Assembly: GCA_965204915.1 (NCBI GenBank)
Contig: OZ242023.1
Coordinates: forward strand, 806,001 to 870,000
From: HK1 sp965204915
GTDB lineage: Bacteria; Pseudomonadota; Gammaproteobacteria; HK1
Direction: 5' to 3'
Length of the DNA stretch: 64,000 nucleotides
The first letter of the stretch is position 1, and every line of letters begins with the position of its first letter. The notes under the pieces were generated by a model. That model ran no database searches and was not told where the DNA came from. It saw only the letters and a list, made by a program, of their open reading frames with translations. Positions 20,401 through 32,006 of the stretch are shown piece after piece. The position numbers and the translations under genes were made by a program.

Positions 20401-22536
20401 CGCGGCCTCATTGAAGCCTCCAGGGCGCGGTCGACAAGCAGGAGGATACGGCCGTCGTTTTCCGCGGCTTTATGCCGCGGCCTCATTGAAGCCTCGATCG
20501 TCAGCTTCCATACGGATCGGCTCGCCGCGGTTTTCCGCGGCTTTATGCCGCGGCCTCATTGAAGCTCTTGCGAGAGCTCGGGCATCTCCTCCACCGTCTC
20601 GCGTTTTCCGCGGCTTTATGCCGCGGCCTCATTGAAGCCGGTCAACGGATGACGCCACCTCACACTCGCCCCGATTGTTTTCCGCGGCTTTATGCCGCGG
20701 CCTCATTGAAGCCGGCACACCAGTGGCGTCCGGCCAGGTGGCAACAAGGTTTTCCGCGGCTTTATGCCGCGGCCTCATTGAAGCACAGGTGTCAGCGGTA
20801 CGAGTGAAACCTTCCGCGTCAGTTTTCCGCGGCTTTATGCCGCGGCCTCATTGAAGCCTGCTCTACCAGCCCGGCCCCTCGGTCGTGCACCGCGGTTTTC
20901 CGCGGCTTTATGCCGCGGCCTCATTGAAGCGGAAACGTCCTCTCCGGCGGCCTCACCGGACTGCTCGGCGTTTTCCGCGGCTTTATGCCGCGGCCTCATT
21001 GAAGCGAGCGCGGGGTCGACGCGCTCCGCGCGCTCGTGCGCGGTTTTCCGCGGCTTTATGCCGCGGCCTCATTGAAGCCCGTCGCCGCCAACTCCACCGG
21101 CCACGCCGCCGGCGTGTTTTCCGCGGCTTTATGCCGCGGCCTCATTGAAGCACGTCGCCGGAGCATCCCGACCGCTTCTACCAGGTGTTTTCCGCGGCTT
21201 TATGCCGCGGCCTCATTGAAGCGTCCCGGTCCAGCCAGCGCCGGAGCGTCGATGGGGAGGTTTTCCGCGGCTTTATGCCGCGGCCTCATTGAAGCACAAG
21301 ATGGTGAAGGCCCTGGAGAGCGTCGTCTGCGAGGTTTTCCGCGGCTTTATGCCGCGGCCTCATTGAAGCGTGACGTCGGAGACGTCGGCAACGTCCGCAG
21401 CAGCCACGTTTTCCGCGGCTTTATGCCGCGGCCTCATTGAAGCGTTTACTCATTTGACTCTCCTCATTGGTTCCTTGCCTGTTTTCCGCGGCTTTATGCC
21501 GCGGCCTCATTGAAGCCACCATCGGCGGCGGCATGGCAATCGCCAGCCGCAGCTGTTTTCCGCGGCTTTATGCCGCGGCCTCATTGAAGCATCTCGTCGG
21601 GGACCTGATTGACGTGGGCCAGTGGCGTTTTCCGCGGCTTTATGCCGCGGCCTCATTGAAGCGATCCTCTCGCGCTCCACCATTAAGCGGGTAAAGCATG
21701 TTTTCCGCGGCTTTATGCCGCGGCCTCATTGAAGCGTTTACTCATTTGACTCTCCTCATTGGTTCCTTGCCTGTTTTCCGCGGCTTTATGCCGCGGCCTC
21801 ATTGAAGCAGCCCCATCGCCACCTTGTGGGCCACCTTGTGATTCTGTTTTCCGCGGCTTTATGCCGCGGCCTCATTGAAGCGTGACGGACGACAGCTTAT
21901 CCACCAGTCCCGAAGGACGTTTTCCGCGGCTTTATGCCGCGGCCTCATTGAAGCCATCCAATGATGCCGTCTAGCCCGTCACGCGCTACGTGGTTTTCCG
22001 CGGCTTTATGCCGCGGCCTTATTGAAGCGCGCTTCTGGAAGGACTACCGGTGCTCAAGGCATTGGGTTTTCCGCGGCTTTATGCCGCGGCCTCATTGAAG
22101 CGTGGCTCCTGTCTGTCCGGTGCCAAGCCTTCCGACAGTTTTCCGCGGCTTTATGCCGCGGCCTCATTGAAGCCTTGTAGGGTTGCCGAACAGGAACATG
22201 GCTCCCATACGTTTTCCGCGGCTTTATGCCGCGGCCTCATTGAAGCACGTCTCCGGGAAGTGAGGAGATGCGGCTATTCATGGTTTTCCGCGGCTTTATG
22301 CCGCGGCCTCATTGAAGCCGCCCTCGTCGCGGTCTTCGATACCGCGCCACTGCATGTTTTCCGCGGCTTTATGCCGCGGCCTCATTGAAGCTAAGGGAGT
22401 GATCTCCCCGAGTCCAAAGTGGTTGGGGGTTTTCCGCGGCTTTATGCCGCGGCCTCATTGAAGCGGCGACTCTACGCGACAGGCTACCTTCACCCGGGTG
22501 GTTTTCCGCGGCTTTATGCCGCGGCCTCATTGAAGC

Positions 22537-22646
22537 GCGACATGCCGCCGGCGGGAGACTTGATAGAAGCAAAGTTTTCCGCGGCTTTATGCCGCGGCCT
22601 CATTGAAGCGCGACATGCCGCCGGCGGGAGACTTGATAGAAGCAAA
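22537..22646 (+). repeat. Adjacent identical spacers in the array
   Basis: Spacers 22537-22573 and 22610-22646 are identical (starting GCGACATGCCGCC) and separated by one repeat, a one-unit tandem duplication. Confidence 0.95.
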
Positions 22647-25600
22647 GTTTTCCGCGGCTTTATGCCGCGGCCTCATTGAAGCGAGGTCGGGGCGGGGATC
22701 CCCATGCGCTCGTGCATCCGTTTTCCGCGGCTTTATGCCGCGGCCTCATTGAAGCGGCATTCCAGGCCCGCGGGGTTTCGATTTCCTCGAGCCGTTTTCC
22801 GCGGCTTTATGCCGCGGCCTCATTGAAGCGACGATCACTCCGTCCGCACGTCCCTGGCGATACCGGTTTTCCGCGGCTTTATGCCGCGGCCTCATTGAAG
22901 CGGAGCTGGGAGAGCATCGTGGGGCTGATGCCGATCTCGTTTTCCGCGGCTTTATGCCGCGGCCTCATTGAAGCCCACGCGCTTCTCGTATGCGGACTCG
23001 GATGCGTCGCGTTTTCCGCGGCTTTATGCCGCGGCCTCATTGAAGCTGCACGACGCGCACGCGTCCGACCAGGGCGCTCACGGGGTTTTCCGCGGCTTTA
23101 TGCCGCGGCCTCATTGAAGCCTGCCCGATCCGAAAGATGTCGTCTCGAGCGCCTACGGTTTTCCGCGGCTTTATGCCGCGGCCTCATTGAAGCAGCAGCA
23201 CGTCGCGCACCGCCGAGAGCATCCGGGCCGGGTTTTCCGCGGCTTTATGCCGCGGCCTCATTGAAGCCCCCTGATGGGTGAGCGAGATGTTTGACTGGAT
23301 GGTGGTTTTCCGCGGCTTTATGCCGCGGCCTCATTGAAGCAAGCCTCCAAGCTCGTCGGACAGCTTCTTCCAGCCGGGGTTTTCCGCGGCTTTATGCCGC
23401 GGCCTCATTGAAGCTGCACGACGCGCACGCGTCCGACCAGGGCGCTCACGGGGTTTTCCGCGGCTTTATGCCGCGGCCTCATTGAAGCGACGTGCCGAGA
23501 TGCGGGAGCGCCTTGAGGAAGTGTGTTTTCCGCGGCTTTATGCCGCGGCCTCATTGAAGCAGACGATGAGGGAGGGCCACCTGCGAGGAGAATGTCCGTT
23601 TTCCGCGGCTTTATGCCGCGGCCTCATTGAAGCGAGATCGCTCATGCCGGTCAGCCGCATGGCACGCTGGGTTTTCCGCGGCTTTATGCCGCGGCCTCAT
23701 TGAAGCAAGGCTTCGTGACCATGAAGATCAAGCTCGCCTACGACGTTTTCCGCGGCTTTATGCCGCGGCCTCATTGAAGCATTTTCAGGCGCCGAGCGGC
23801 AATCACCCGCCCTGCGCGTTTTCCGCGGCTTTATGCCGCGGCCTCATTGAAGCGCGGATGAGTTCGAGCAGGCGCTCGTGCTCAACCCGGGTTTTCCGCG
23901 GCTTTATGCCGCGGCCTCATTGAAGCGGGCGGTCCTTGCGCTTCCACGAGGTCGCCGGCGAAGCGTTTTCCGCGGCTTTATGCCGCGGCCTCATTGAAGC
24001 GCGCGAGATCGAGGCCGAAGGGGGTCCCCGTTTCCATCTGTTTTCCGCGGCTTTATGCCGCGGCCTCATTGAAGCGTCCCCTTCCGCGTCCACGTGTCCG
24101 AGCCGTGCCGCTGTTTTCCGCGGCTTTATGCCGCGGCCTCATTGAAGCGTCGAGCTCGACGCGGCGACGCTGTACACGCTGACGGTGTTTTCCGCGGCTT
24201 TATGCCGCGGCCTCATTGAAGCAACGTCCGTTGAACTGGCGTTCAAAGGGCGTTCGTCCGTTTTCCGCGGCTTTATGCCGCGGCCTCATTGAAGCCTCGT
24301 TCATCGCCGATACGCGAGGCTTCTCGGCGACCGTTTTCCGCGGCTTTATGCCGCGGCCTCATTGAAGCCTTCGAGGCCAGGTAGTAGTTGTCATCAGCGA
24401 TGGCGGTTTTCCGCGGCTTTATGCCGCGGCCTCATTGAAGCACCGCATCGCGGTAAAGGCTGGCTTGCTCGGTACCCACGTTTTCCGCGGCTTTATGCCG
24501 CGGCCTCATTGAAGCCTGACTCGACAATCGCGAAGATCGATGCGATTGCGAAACGTTTTCCGCGGCTTTATGCCGCGGCCTCATTGAAGCGGCAAGGCTG
24601 GCAGGAACGAGGCATGGGACTGCCGCGTTTTCCGCGGCTTTATGCCGCGGCCTCATTGAAGCCACGCGATGCGGGTCGACTCCCGCGTCAGCGCCAGCTT
24701 GGTTTTCCGCGGCTTTATGCCGCGGCCTCATTGAAGCGGCGGCATGTCCCGGCTGGCCGTGGACGCGACCACGGGCGTTTTCCGCGGCTTTATGCCGCGG
24801 CCTCATTGAAGCCAGCGGGGCCTGGACGGCATGAGGGGAGGCTGAGATGGGTTTTCCGCGGCTTTATGCCGCGGCCTCATTGAAGCCTGCCCGATCCAGG
24901 GAAGGTGATCCCGCGCGACTACGACGTTTTCCGCGGCTTTATGCCGCGGCCTCATTGAAGCGACGTCCGGCCGCCCTTGTGCGACTCCCGGCGGCCACGT
25001 TTTCCGCGGCTTTATGCCGCGGCCTCATTGAAGCCTCGACAATGCCGAGGCGCGACTCGATGCGTTCGAGCGCGTTTTCCGTGGCTTTATGCCGCGGCCT
25101 CATTGAAGCGACGATGATGGCCCTATCGCCGAGCGGGTGGTCCAGGTGTTTTCCGCGGCTTTATGCCGCGGCCTCATTGAAGCCACGCGATGCGGGTCGA
25201 CTCCCGCGTCAGCGCCAGCTTGGTTTTCCGCGGCTTTATGCCGCGGCCTCATTGAAGCAGCAGCACGTCGCGCACCGCCGAGAGCATCCGGGCCGGGTTT
25301 TCCGCGGCTTTATGCCGCGGCCTCATTGAAGCCCCTGCTGCCTGGCAGCACGCTCGATGCGGGCGCCCGGTTTTCCGCGGCTTTATGCCGCGGCCTCATT
25401 GAAGCACGAACGCTCGCCGCGTGTGCAACACGGAAGTCCGCCCGTTTTCCGCGGCTTTATGCCGCGGCCTCATTGAAGCCCTTCGGCGCGGGGCCCGTCA
25501 GCACCATCTCCGCAATGTTTTCCGCGGCTTTATGCCGCGGCCTCATTGAAGCGACGATGACGGCCCCATCGCCGAGAAGGTGGTCCAGGGTTTTCCGCGG

Positions 25601-28600
25601 CTTTATGCCGCGGCCTCATTGAAGCCACTGGCTGCCGGCGGTCGACTGATGATGCACGCCGCGTTTTCCGCGGCTTTATGCCGCGGCCTCATTGAAGCAA
25701 GCCGGGCGAGCTCCCGAGGTAGCGCTCGCCGCCGAGGTTTTCCGCGGCTTTATGCCGCGGCCTCATTGAAGCAGCTGCGAGCGTCCCGCCCACTCGTCGA
25801 TGCACTCCTGTTTTCCGCGGCTTTATGCCGCGGCCTCATTGAAGCCACTGGCTGCCGGGCGACTGATGCACGCCGCCACCCTCGTTTTCCGCGGCTTTAT
25901 GCCGCGGCCTCATTGAAGCGCGATCGGGAGTGTCGTGCGGGTCCCGAGAAACACCGATGTTTTCCGCGGCTTTATGCCGCGGCCTCATTGAAGCAAGCTC
26001 GGCATCTACCCCGTCACCACCACCCACGCCGGGTTTTCCGCGGCTTTATGCCGCGGCCTCATTGAAGCAAGAACGCCCTGTTCACGCTGGAGTCGTACCG
26101 GAGCGTGTTTTCCGCGGCTTTATGCCGCGGCCTCATTGAAGCGAGCCCGGCGCGCGCACGGCACCGGCCCGGACATCCGTTTTCCGCGGCTTTATGCCGC
26201 GGCCTCATTGAAGCAAGCGATCGGGCGCCGGACAGGACGTCGCCGAACGCCGTTTTCCGCGGCTTTATGCCGCGGCCTCATTGAAGCGCGATGTACTGCA
26301 AGTGCTGCAAGTCCGACTCGGCGACGTTTTCCGCGGCTTTATGCCGCGGCCTCATTGAAGCGACGCGCAGCCGGGGTACGACCCGGGCGACAGCGGCGGT
26401 TTTCCGCGGCTTTATGCCGCGGCCTCATTGAAGCCGGGGTTCAGCAATCCAAATCTCCCGATCCCGCACGAGTTTTCCGCGGCTTTATGCCGCGGCCTCA
26501 TTGAAGCCCCGCCCCTCCGACACCCCGGCCCTCGACGCGCCGGCGTTTTCCGCGGCTTTATGCCGCGGCCTCATTGAAGCCCCATCGAGCTCGCGGGCCG
26601 GTGCATCGAGAGCGGCTGTTTTCCGCGGCTTTATGCCGCGGCCTCATTGAAGCACGTGGCCGATATGGTACTGTATAGTATCTCCCACGTCGTTTTCCGC
26701 GGCTTTATGCCGCGGCCTCATTGAAGCTCGTACACGTGTCCCCATTGTGGCCATGACGGCAAGGTGTTTTCCGCGGCTTTATGCCGCGGCCTCATTGAAG
26801 CAAGTCCACGCGGGGCACGGTGCTGAGCATTATCCCGGTTTTCCGCGGCTTTATGCCGCGGCCTCATTGAAGCCCGAAGTACTGCTCGCATAGGTGCTCG
26901 GAGGCGATCCGGGTTTTCCGCGGCTTTATGCCGCGGCCTCATTGAAGCAGTGGGAGGATGCCGCATGAGCGACCCCGCGGAATGCGTTTTCCGCGGCTTT
27001 ATGCCGCGGCCTCATTGAAGCGATGCGGAGATCTCAGGCGTCACGGATCACCCGGCCGGACGTTTTCCGCGGCTTTATGCCGCGGCCTCATTGAAGCCGG
27101 CGACATGGGCTGTTGGTCGGTCGAGAGCGAGCACAGGTTTTCCGCGGCTTTATGCCGCGGCCTCATTGAAGCTGCTCATGGGAGGGGACCATCTCGACCT
27201 CGAAGAACATCGTTTTCCGCGGCTTTATGCCGCGGCCTCATTGAAGCGATGGCGGCGAGAGCATCACCGCGACCGGGGATCACCGGTTTTCCGCGGCTTT
27301 ATGCCGCGGCCTCATTGAAGCGTCATCCACTGCGAGAAGGCGTCGTGAGCGTTGCGGGTTTTCCGCGGCTTTATGCCGCGGCCTCATTGAAGCACGTTCC
27401 AGAGCGCCGCCGGTGTGATCGACGTCGCAGGTTTTCCGCGGCTTTATGCCGCGGCCTCATTGAAGCATCAAGGATGCCCCGACGCTCGCCAGAGCCCTCC
27501 CTGTTTTCCGCGGCTTTATGCCGCGGCCTCATTGAAGCGACGGCGCGAACTACATGCAGCTCGCGTTGGCCCACGTTTTCCGCGGCTTTATGCCGCGGCC
27601 TCATTGAAGCCACGAGCCTGCGTCCGCCTGGCGGGAGAGGGCCTCCCACGTTTTCCGCGGCTTTATGCCGCGGCCTCATTGAAGCGTGGACCGACACCCC
27701 GAGCTTGTCGAGGCGGTCGAGGTTTTCCGCGGCTTTATGCCGCGGCCTCATTGAAGCAGCGGGAGGATGCCGTCATGAGCGACCCCGCGGAATGCGTTTT
27801 CCGCGGCTTTATGCCGCGGCCTCATTGAAGCCGAACGACCTGTGTGGCCGCGAATCGGGCCACCACCCGCGTTTTCCGCGGCTTTATGCCGCGGCCTCAT
27901 TGAAGCGGCAAACTGAGAGAGGTTCACCTCGAGCAGCTTCGAGGTTTTCCGCGGCTTTATGCCGCGGCCTCATTGAAGCCAGTCGAGCGCCCGGGCCGCG
28001 ATCCAGGGCTCGCAGGTTTTCCGCGGCTTTATGCCGCGGCCTCATTGAAGCGTCTCCTCCGCCGGCCAGTCCGGCGACGTGGGAGATACGTTTTCCGCGG
28101 CTTTATGCCGCGGCCTCATTGAAGCAAGGCTTCGTGAGCCATGAAGATCAAGCTCGCCTACGTTTTCCGCGGCTTTATGCCGCGGCCTCATTGAAGCATC
28201 AAGGCGGGCGGTCGTTGAAGAAATGCTTGCCAAGTTTTCCGCGGCTTTATGCCGCGGCCTCATTGAAGCTCTGTCTCGCCGGGCGGCTTGTACCCAATCA
28301 CAATATTGTTTTCCGCGGCTTTATGCCGCGGCCTCATTGAAGCATGCGCCATCGGGCGGGGGAGGGACCGCCCCTTCCCTGTTTTCCGCGGCTTTATGCC
28401 GCGGCCTCATTGAAGCGTGCCTCTGTCGTGGTCGTCGCCGGCCGGGCTCTACCGTTTTCCGCGGCTTTATGCCGCGGCCTCATTGAAGCCCCTCGGCGTA
28501 GCGCAGGCGGCCGGGGTCGTCGAGTGTTTTCCGCGGCTTTATGCCGCGGCCTCATTGAAGCATACATGATGGCGGAGATCGGTCGAGTCCCGGCCGCCGT

Positions 28601-29953
28601 TTTCCGCGGCTTTATGCCGCGGCCTCATTGAAGCGGGCTTGTGCGGGGTGCTCATCGCCGCCGTGAACGTGCGTTTTCCGCGGCTTTATGCCGCGGCCTC
28701 ATTGAAGCGCGGGCCACGTCTGCCCGCGTCGCTGGGTGATCTCCTGTGTTTTCCGCGGCTTTATGCCGCGGCCTCATTGAAGCGCCTTCGCAGCTTGCGA
28801 GCATTGCGCGAACGATGATGTTTTCCGCGGCTTTATGCCGCGGCCTCATTGAAGCCGATACGCGGCGCGCGTTGCGGGCGCGAAGGCGCCGGTTTTCCGC
28901 GGCTTTATGCCGCGGCCTCATTGAAGCTTCGGGTTGCTTGGCGGGTCTTCGGCGACGCGGAGAGTTTTCCGCGGCTTTATGCCGCGGCCTCATTGAAGCA
29001 CACGGGACGGCCGCTCCCGCCAGAGCGGCCGTCCCTGTTTTCCGCGGCTTTATGCCGCGGCCTCATTGAAGCCCTCGAAGAAGGGCTCAGTATCGAGGAT
29101 GCGTCCGCGGTTTTCCGCGGCTTTATGCCGCGGCCTCATTGAAGCACTGAGTCCGAGCGACGCGCCCAAACTTAGTCAAAGAAGTTTTCCGCGGCTTTAT
29201 GCCGCGGCCTCATTGAAGCCCCAACTGCCGGCCGCCGAAGTACCACGTGCCCGCGGGTTTTCCGCGGCTTTATGCCGCGGCCTCATTGAAGCGATACCCT
29301 GGAGGTTGATGCCGCTGACTCCTGGCTGGCGTTTTCCGCGGCTTTATGCCGCGGCCTCATTGAAGCTTGTTGCTCCCCGGTCGAGTGTACCGCCCCGGAT
29401 TCTGTTTTCCGCGGCTTTATGCCGCGGCCTCATTGAAGCCCGGCACCTGCAGATGATCCGGTCTTACTGGCTCATTAGGTTTTCCGCGGCTTTATGCCGC
29501 GGCCTCATTGAAGCGATACCCTGGAGGTTGATGCCGCTGACTCCTGGCTGGCGTTTTCCGCGGCTTTATGCCGCGGCCTCATTGAAGCTTGATGGGGCTC
29601 GCACTGGTCGGCACGGCTACCAACGTTTTCCGCGGCTTTATGCCGCGGCCTCATTGAAGCTCATACCCAATGGGCGCGACACCTGGATCCGTTAAGGTTT
29701 TCCGCGGCTTTATGCCGCGGCCTCATTGAAGCGAGGGGGTGAAGTGGTCGGGCGCGCAGATGAGCGACGGGTTTTCCGCGGCTTTATGCCGCGGCCTCAT
29801 TGAAGCGATATTGATAGAGCCCCGGACGGCCGCCCGGGCCCTTCGTTTTCCGCGGCTTTATGCCGCGGCCTCATTGAAGCGCGGGGTCGAAGCGCGCCAC
29901 CACCCGCTGCCCGTCGTGTTTTCCGCGGCTTTATGCCGCGGCCTCATTGAAGC

Positions 29954-30249
29954 ACTGCGCCGTCCCGTCGTCCCATGTCGCCGCCAGGTCGGTTTTCCGC
30001 GGCTTTATGCCGCGGCCTCATTGAAGCGTCCACAGGCCGGCCACCTCGTACTCCACCGCCCGCCGGTTTTCCGCGGCTTTATGCCGCGGCCTCATTGAAG
30101 CACTGCGCCGTCCCGTCGTCCCATGTCGCCGCCAGGTCGGTTTTCCGCGGCTTTATGCCGCGGCCTCATTGAAGCGTCCACAGGCCGGCCACCTCGTACT
30201 CCACCGCCCGCCGGTTTTCCGCGGCTTTATGCCGCGGCCTCATTGAAGC
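29954..30249 (+). repeat. Two-unit tandem duplication near the distal array end
   Basis: The 148-nt block 29954-30101 (two spacers and two repeats) is repeated exactly at 30102-30249. The spacers begin ACTGCGCCGTCCC and GTCCACAGGCCGG. Confidence 0.95.
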
Positions 30250-30394
30250 CAAATCGTCAGGCCGACGCGGTACGGATGCCCGCCGTGTTTTCCGCGGCTT
30301 TATGCCGCGGCCTCATTGAAGCGAACCGCTCGATCGTCTCGTGCCACTTGCTGCCTGCGTTTTCCGCGGCTTTATGCCGCGGCCTCATTGAAGC

Positions 30395-30703
30395 TGCACC
30401 CCCATTTTTCTGACGCGCCTCCGCCGGCAGGCCCGGCATCTCGCTCGGACACGCGGTCGCGCTGGGAGGATGACGCAGGCGCGCGGCTTGTGGGCGGTGA
30501 GCGCGATCGCACCGTCGAGCAATCGTGTCCACGATCCAGGCGTCATGGTCCTCGGCCAACATGCTGGTGATCAAGAATCCGCTCGCCTGCAACACAGCTC
30601 GTTTTTTTGCGAACCCAGCGTTGTCCCGGTCACGATTCGCCGCCGTTCCCAACAGCGCGAGATTGCCCAAACGGTAGTCTCTTACCCATGAAGTCTTCGA
30701 CAA
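30395..30703 (-). pseudogene. DUF1524 (GmrSD C-terminal type) remnant abutting the array
   Basis: The minus-strand frame reads DYRLGNLALLGTAANRDRDN, then FAKKRAVLQASGFLITSMLA and WIVDTIARRCDRA. This is the C-terminal signature of DUF1524 HNH proteins, found in GmrSD-type modification-dependent endonucleases and DUF262 proteins. The HNH catalytic part and everything upstream are absent; at its other end the frame runs straight into the last CRISPR repeat. It is a fragment of a former type IV-like defence gene. The rest of this interval shows no other gene. Confidence 0.65.
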
Positions 30704-30735
30704 AACGACGATGATTTTTCCGCCAACCGGCGTTC

Positions 30736-30759
30736 GGTTCCGGCTATGCCGGGTTGGGT
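30736..30759 (+). repeat. Dispersed GGTTCCGGCTATGCCGG element, copy 1
   Basis: The core GGTTCCGGCTATGCCGGGT, with the small palindrome CCGGC-TAT-GCCGG, recurs near 44758 and, as a variant, near 55638. All copies are intergenic, which suggests a dispersed REP-like element. Confidence 0.6.
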
Positions 30760-30800
30760 GAAAGCGTCCGGCTACCGGTTCGAATTCGGGTGACCCCGCC

Positions 30801-31544
30801 TCAGCGCGCGAGCCAGCCGCCCGCGGCCTGGATGGGGAACGGATCTCCCGGGACGCTCACCCACACTGCCAGAGCCTCGCGGGGGGCCGGGTTCGAGGCC
30901 GCGGGCAGCGTCCCCGAGACTTCGTACCCGGTCCCGGTAGCGCTCATCCGGTGCCGGCTCCATCCGAGCACCACGAAATCGTGCTCCAGGGTGCGGCCGT
31001 GGTTCTCGCCGGCCCCGACCTCGGTGGAAAGGTCGAAACCGAGCCGCGCGACGTGCAACTCCAATAACCGGGGAACCTCGACGGCGGGGTCGAAGCTCGC
31101 CTCGAAACGGCCATCGCGCACGTCCACCGAGAGCGGCCCGACGTCGGCGACGGCGGGAAGATCGAGCTTCGGGTTGCGGAACCAGCCCCGCCACTCCCGG
31201 CCCCCGACCACGAAGCCGGGGGTGTAGATCCCACGGGTATGCCCCACCTCCCGGTACGCCTGCTGCCGGAGCGAATGCTCGCGTGTGGCGAAGCGGTCCG
31301 GCCACCCGATGTAGTCCCAGTAGTCCACGTGGAACGCGACCGGCACCACCCGGCTCCAGAGATCGGAGCGGTCTTCGAGGCCGTTGACCCACTTCTCGGC
31401 CGGCGGACAGCTACTGCATCCCTCCGAGGTGAACAGCTCGATCAAGGTGACCCGCGAGGCCGGGCCCCGGACGTCGCCGCTCTGGGCCGATGCCAGGACC
31501 GGCGCCGCGAGGGCGAGAGACAGAACGGCGAGGCGGCGAAGCAT
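30801..31544 (-). CDS. DUF1223 family secreted thioredoxin-like protein
   Basis: This 247-residue protein begins with a typical signal peptide (MLRRLAVLSLALAAPVLASAQS), so it is probably periplasmic. The mature part has VTLIELFTSEGCSSCPPAEK, the Cys-containing motif that defines DUF1223, then FHVDYWDYIGWPDRFA and YTPGFVVGG. The family has a thioredoxin-like fold of unknown substrate; a redox role is an inference. The ATG at 31544 was chosen because it begins the signal peptide; the longer open frame upstream is arginine/proline-rich non-coding sequence. It is transcribed divergently from the enoyl-CoA hydratase. Confidence 0.88.
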   Translation of the reverse strand: MLRRLAVLSLALAAPVLASAQSGDVRGPASRVTLIELFTSEGCSSCPPAEKWVNGLEDRSDLWSRVVPVAFHVDYWDYIGWPDRFATREHSLRQQAYREVGHTRGIYTPGFVVGGREWRGWFRNPKLDLPAVADVGPLSVDVRDGRFEASFDPAVEVPRLLELHVARLGFDLSTEVGAGENHGRTLEHDFVVLGWSRHRMSATGTGYEVSGTLPAASNPAPREALAVWVSVPGDPFPIQAAGGWLAR

Positions 31545-32006
31545 GGCGAGGCTCCTCGAATGTCGGCTCGAATCGATCCATGAATCGGCCGGTAGCGGCG
31601 CGGGTGCCGGTTCCGGCCTGGGCACGGATGCCGCACCATACACCGACCGCCGGACCGGAGCATGTATTCCCTCCGCCCCGTTCGGGGACGACGCACCGGG
31701 CCGCGGACGCCGGGCCACATCCCTCGCCGCTGCAACGAGGTCCCCGCGCGGCCGATGGATGCGGGAAGACGTCCGTTCGTACGGATGGAGTCGCTCGATG
31801 TACGGGGAGAGTGGCCGGACATTCGAATATCGCTTTACACGGAGGATGACCGACCAAGGGCATGTCCCGGGACTCGAACCGCGTTTGGACATCCCGAAAC
31901 CATCATGTCAGGCTCATCGAGGATCCGTGGCTGCCCCGTATCGTGGTCCACCGGCCCCATACCGGTCCGCGGAAAGTCGTCATCGCACGCAAGAGGAAGC
32001 CAAGTG
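31545..32006. other. 462-bp divergent intergenic region
   Basis: This lies between the DUF1223 gene (minus) and the enoyl-CoA hydratase (plus) and must hold both promoters. Long arginine-rich frames cross it on both strands but have no family resemblance. I recognised no RNA gene or operator. Confidence 0.5.

Larger units (their letters stand above)
11499..30394 (+). CRISPR. Type I-G CRISPR array, about 258 repeats and 257 spacers
   Basis: The 36-nt repeat starts GTTTTCCGCGGC, contains the palindrome CCGCGGC-TTTAT-GCCGCGG (7-bp stem, 5-nt loop) and ends CCTCATTGAAGC. My count gives 258 copies, the first at 11499-11534 and the last at 30359-30394, with mean spacer length 37.4 nt (mostly 36-38, up to 39). 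The ATTGAAGC end predicts the usual 8-nt crRNA 5' handle and + strand transcription. Only three variant repeats were seen: C to A at 18775 (in the stem), C to T at 22020 and C to T at 25082 (stem, wobble-compatible). The final repeat is intact. No spacer target can be named from sequence alone. Reading frames across the array, giving FPRLYAAASLK-type peptides, are artefacts. Confidence 0.99.

Noticed and set aside
11500..30260. Dozens of open frames with repeated FPRLYAAASLK, FSAALCRGLIEA or MRPRHKAAEN peptides
   Set aside because: They are translations of the CRISPR repeat in its frames, joined through spacers; no independent coding signal.
11499..30394. Transcription of the array from the right-hand end
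   Set aside because: The ATTGAAGC handle lies at the repeat's right end and the AT-richer leader lies on the cas2 side; the right flank is gene debris.
30774..30800. tRNA-like T-arm sequence CCGGTTCGAATTCGG next to the DUF1223 gene
   Set aside because: No matching acceptor, D or anticodon arms upstream; at most a tRNA 3' fragment, and no integrase is nearby.
31868..31890. GGGACTCGAACC, resembling a tRNA T-arm on the minus strand
   Set aside because: The stem does not pair and no cloverleaf can be built around it.
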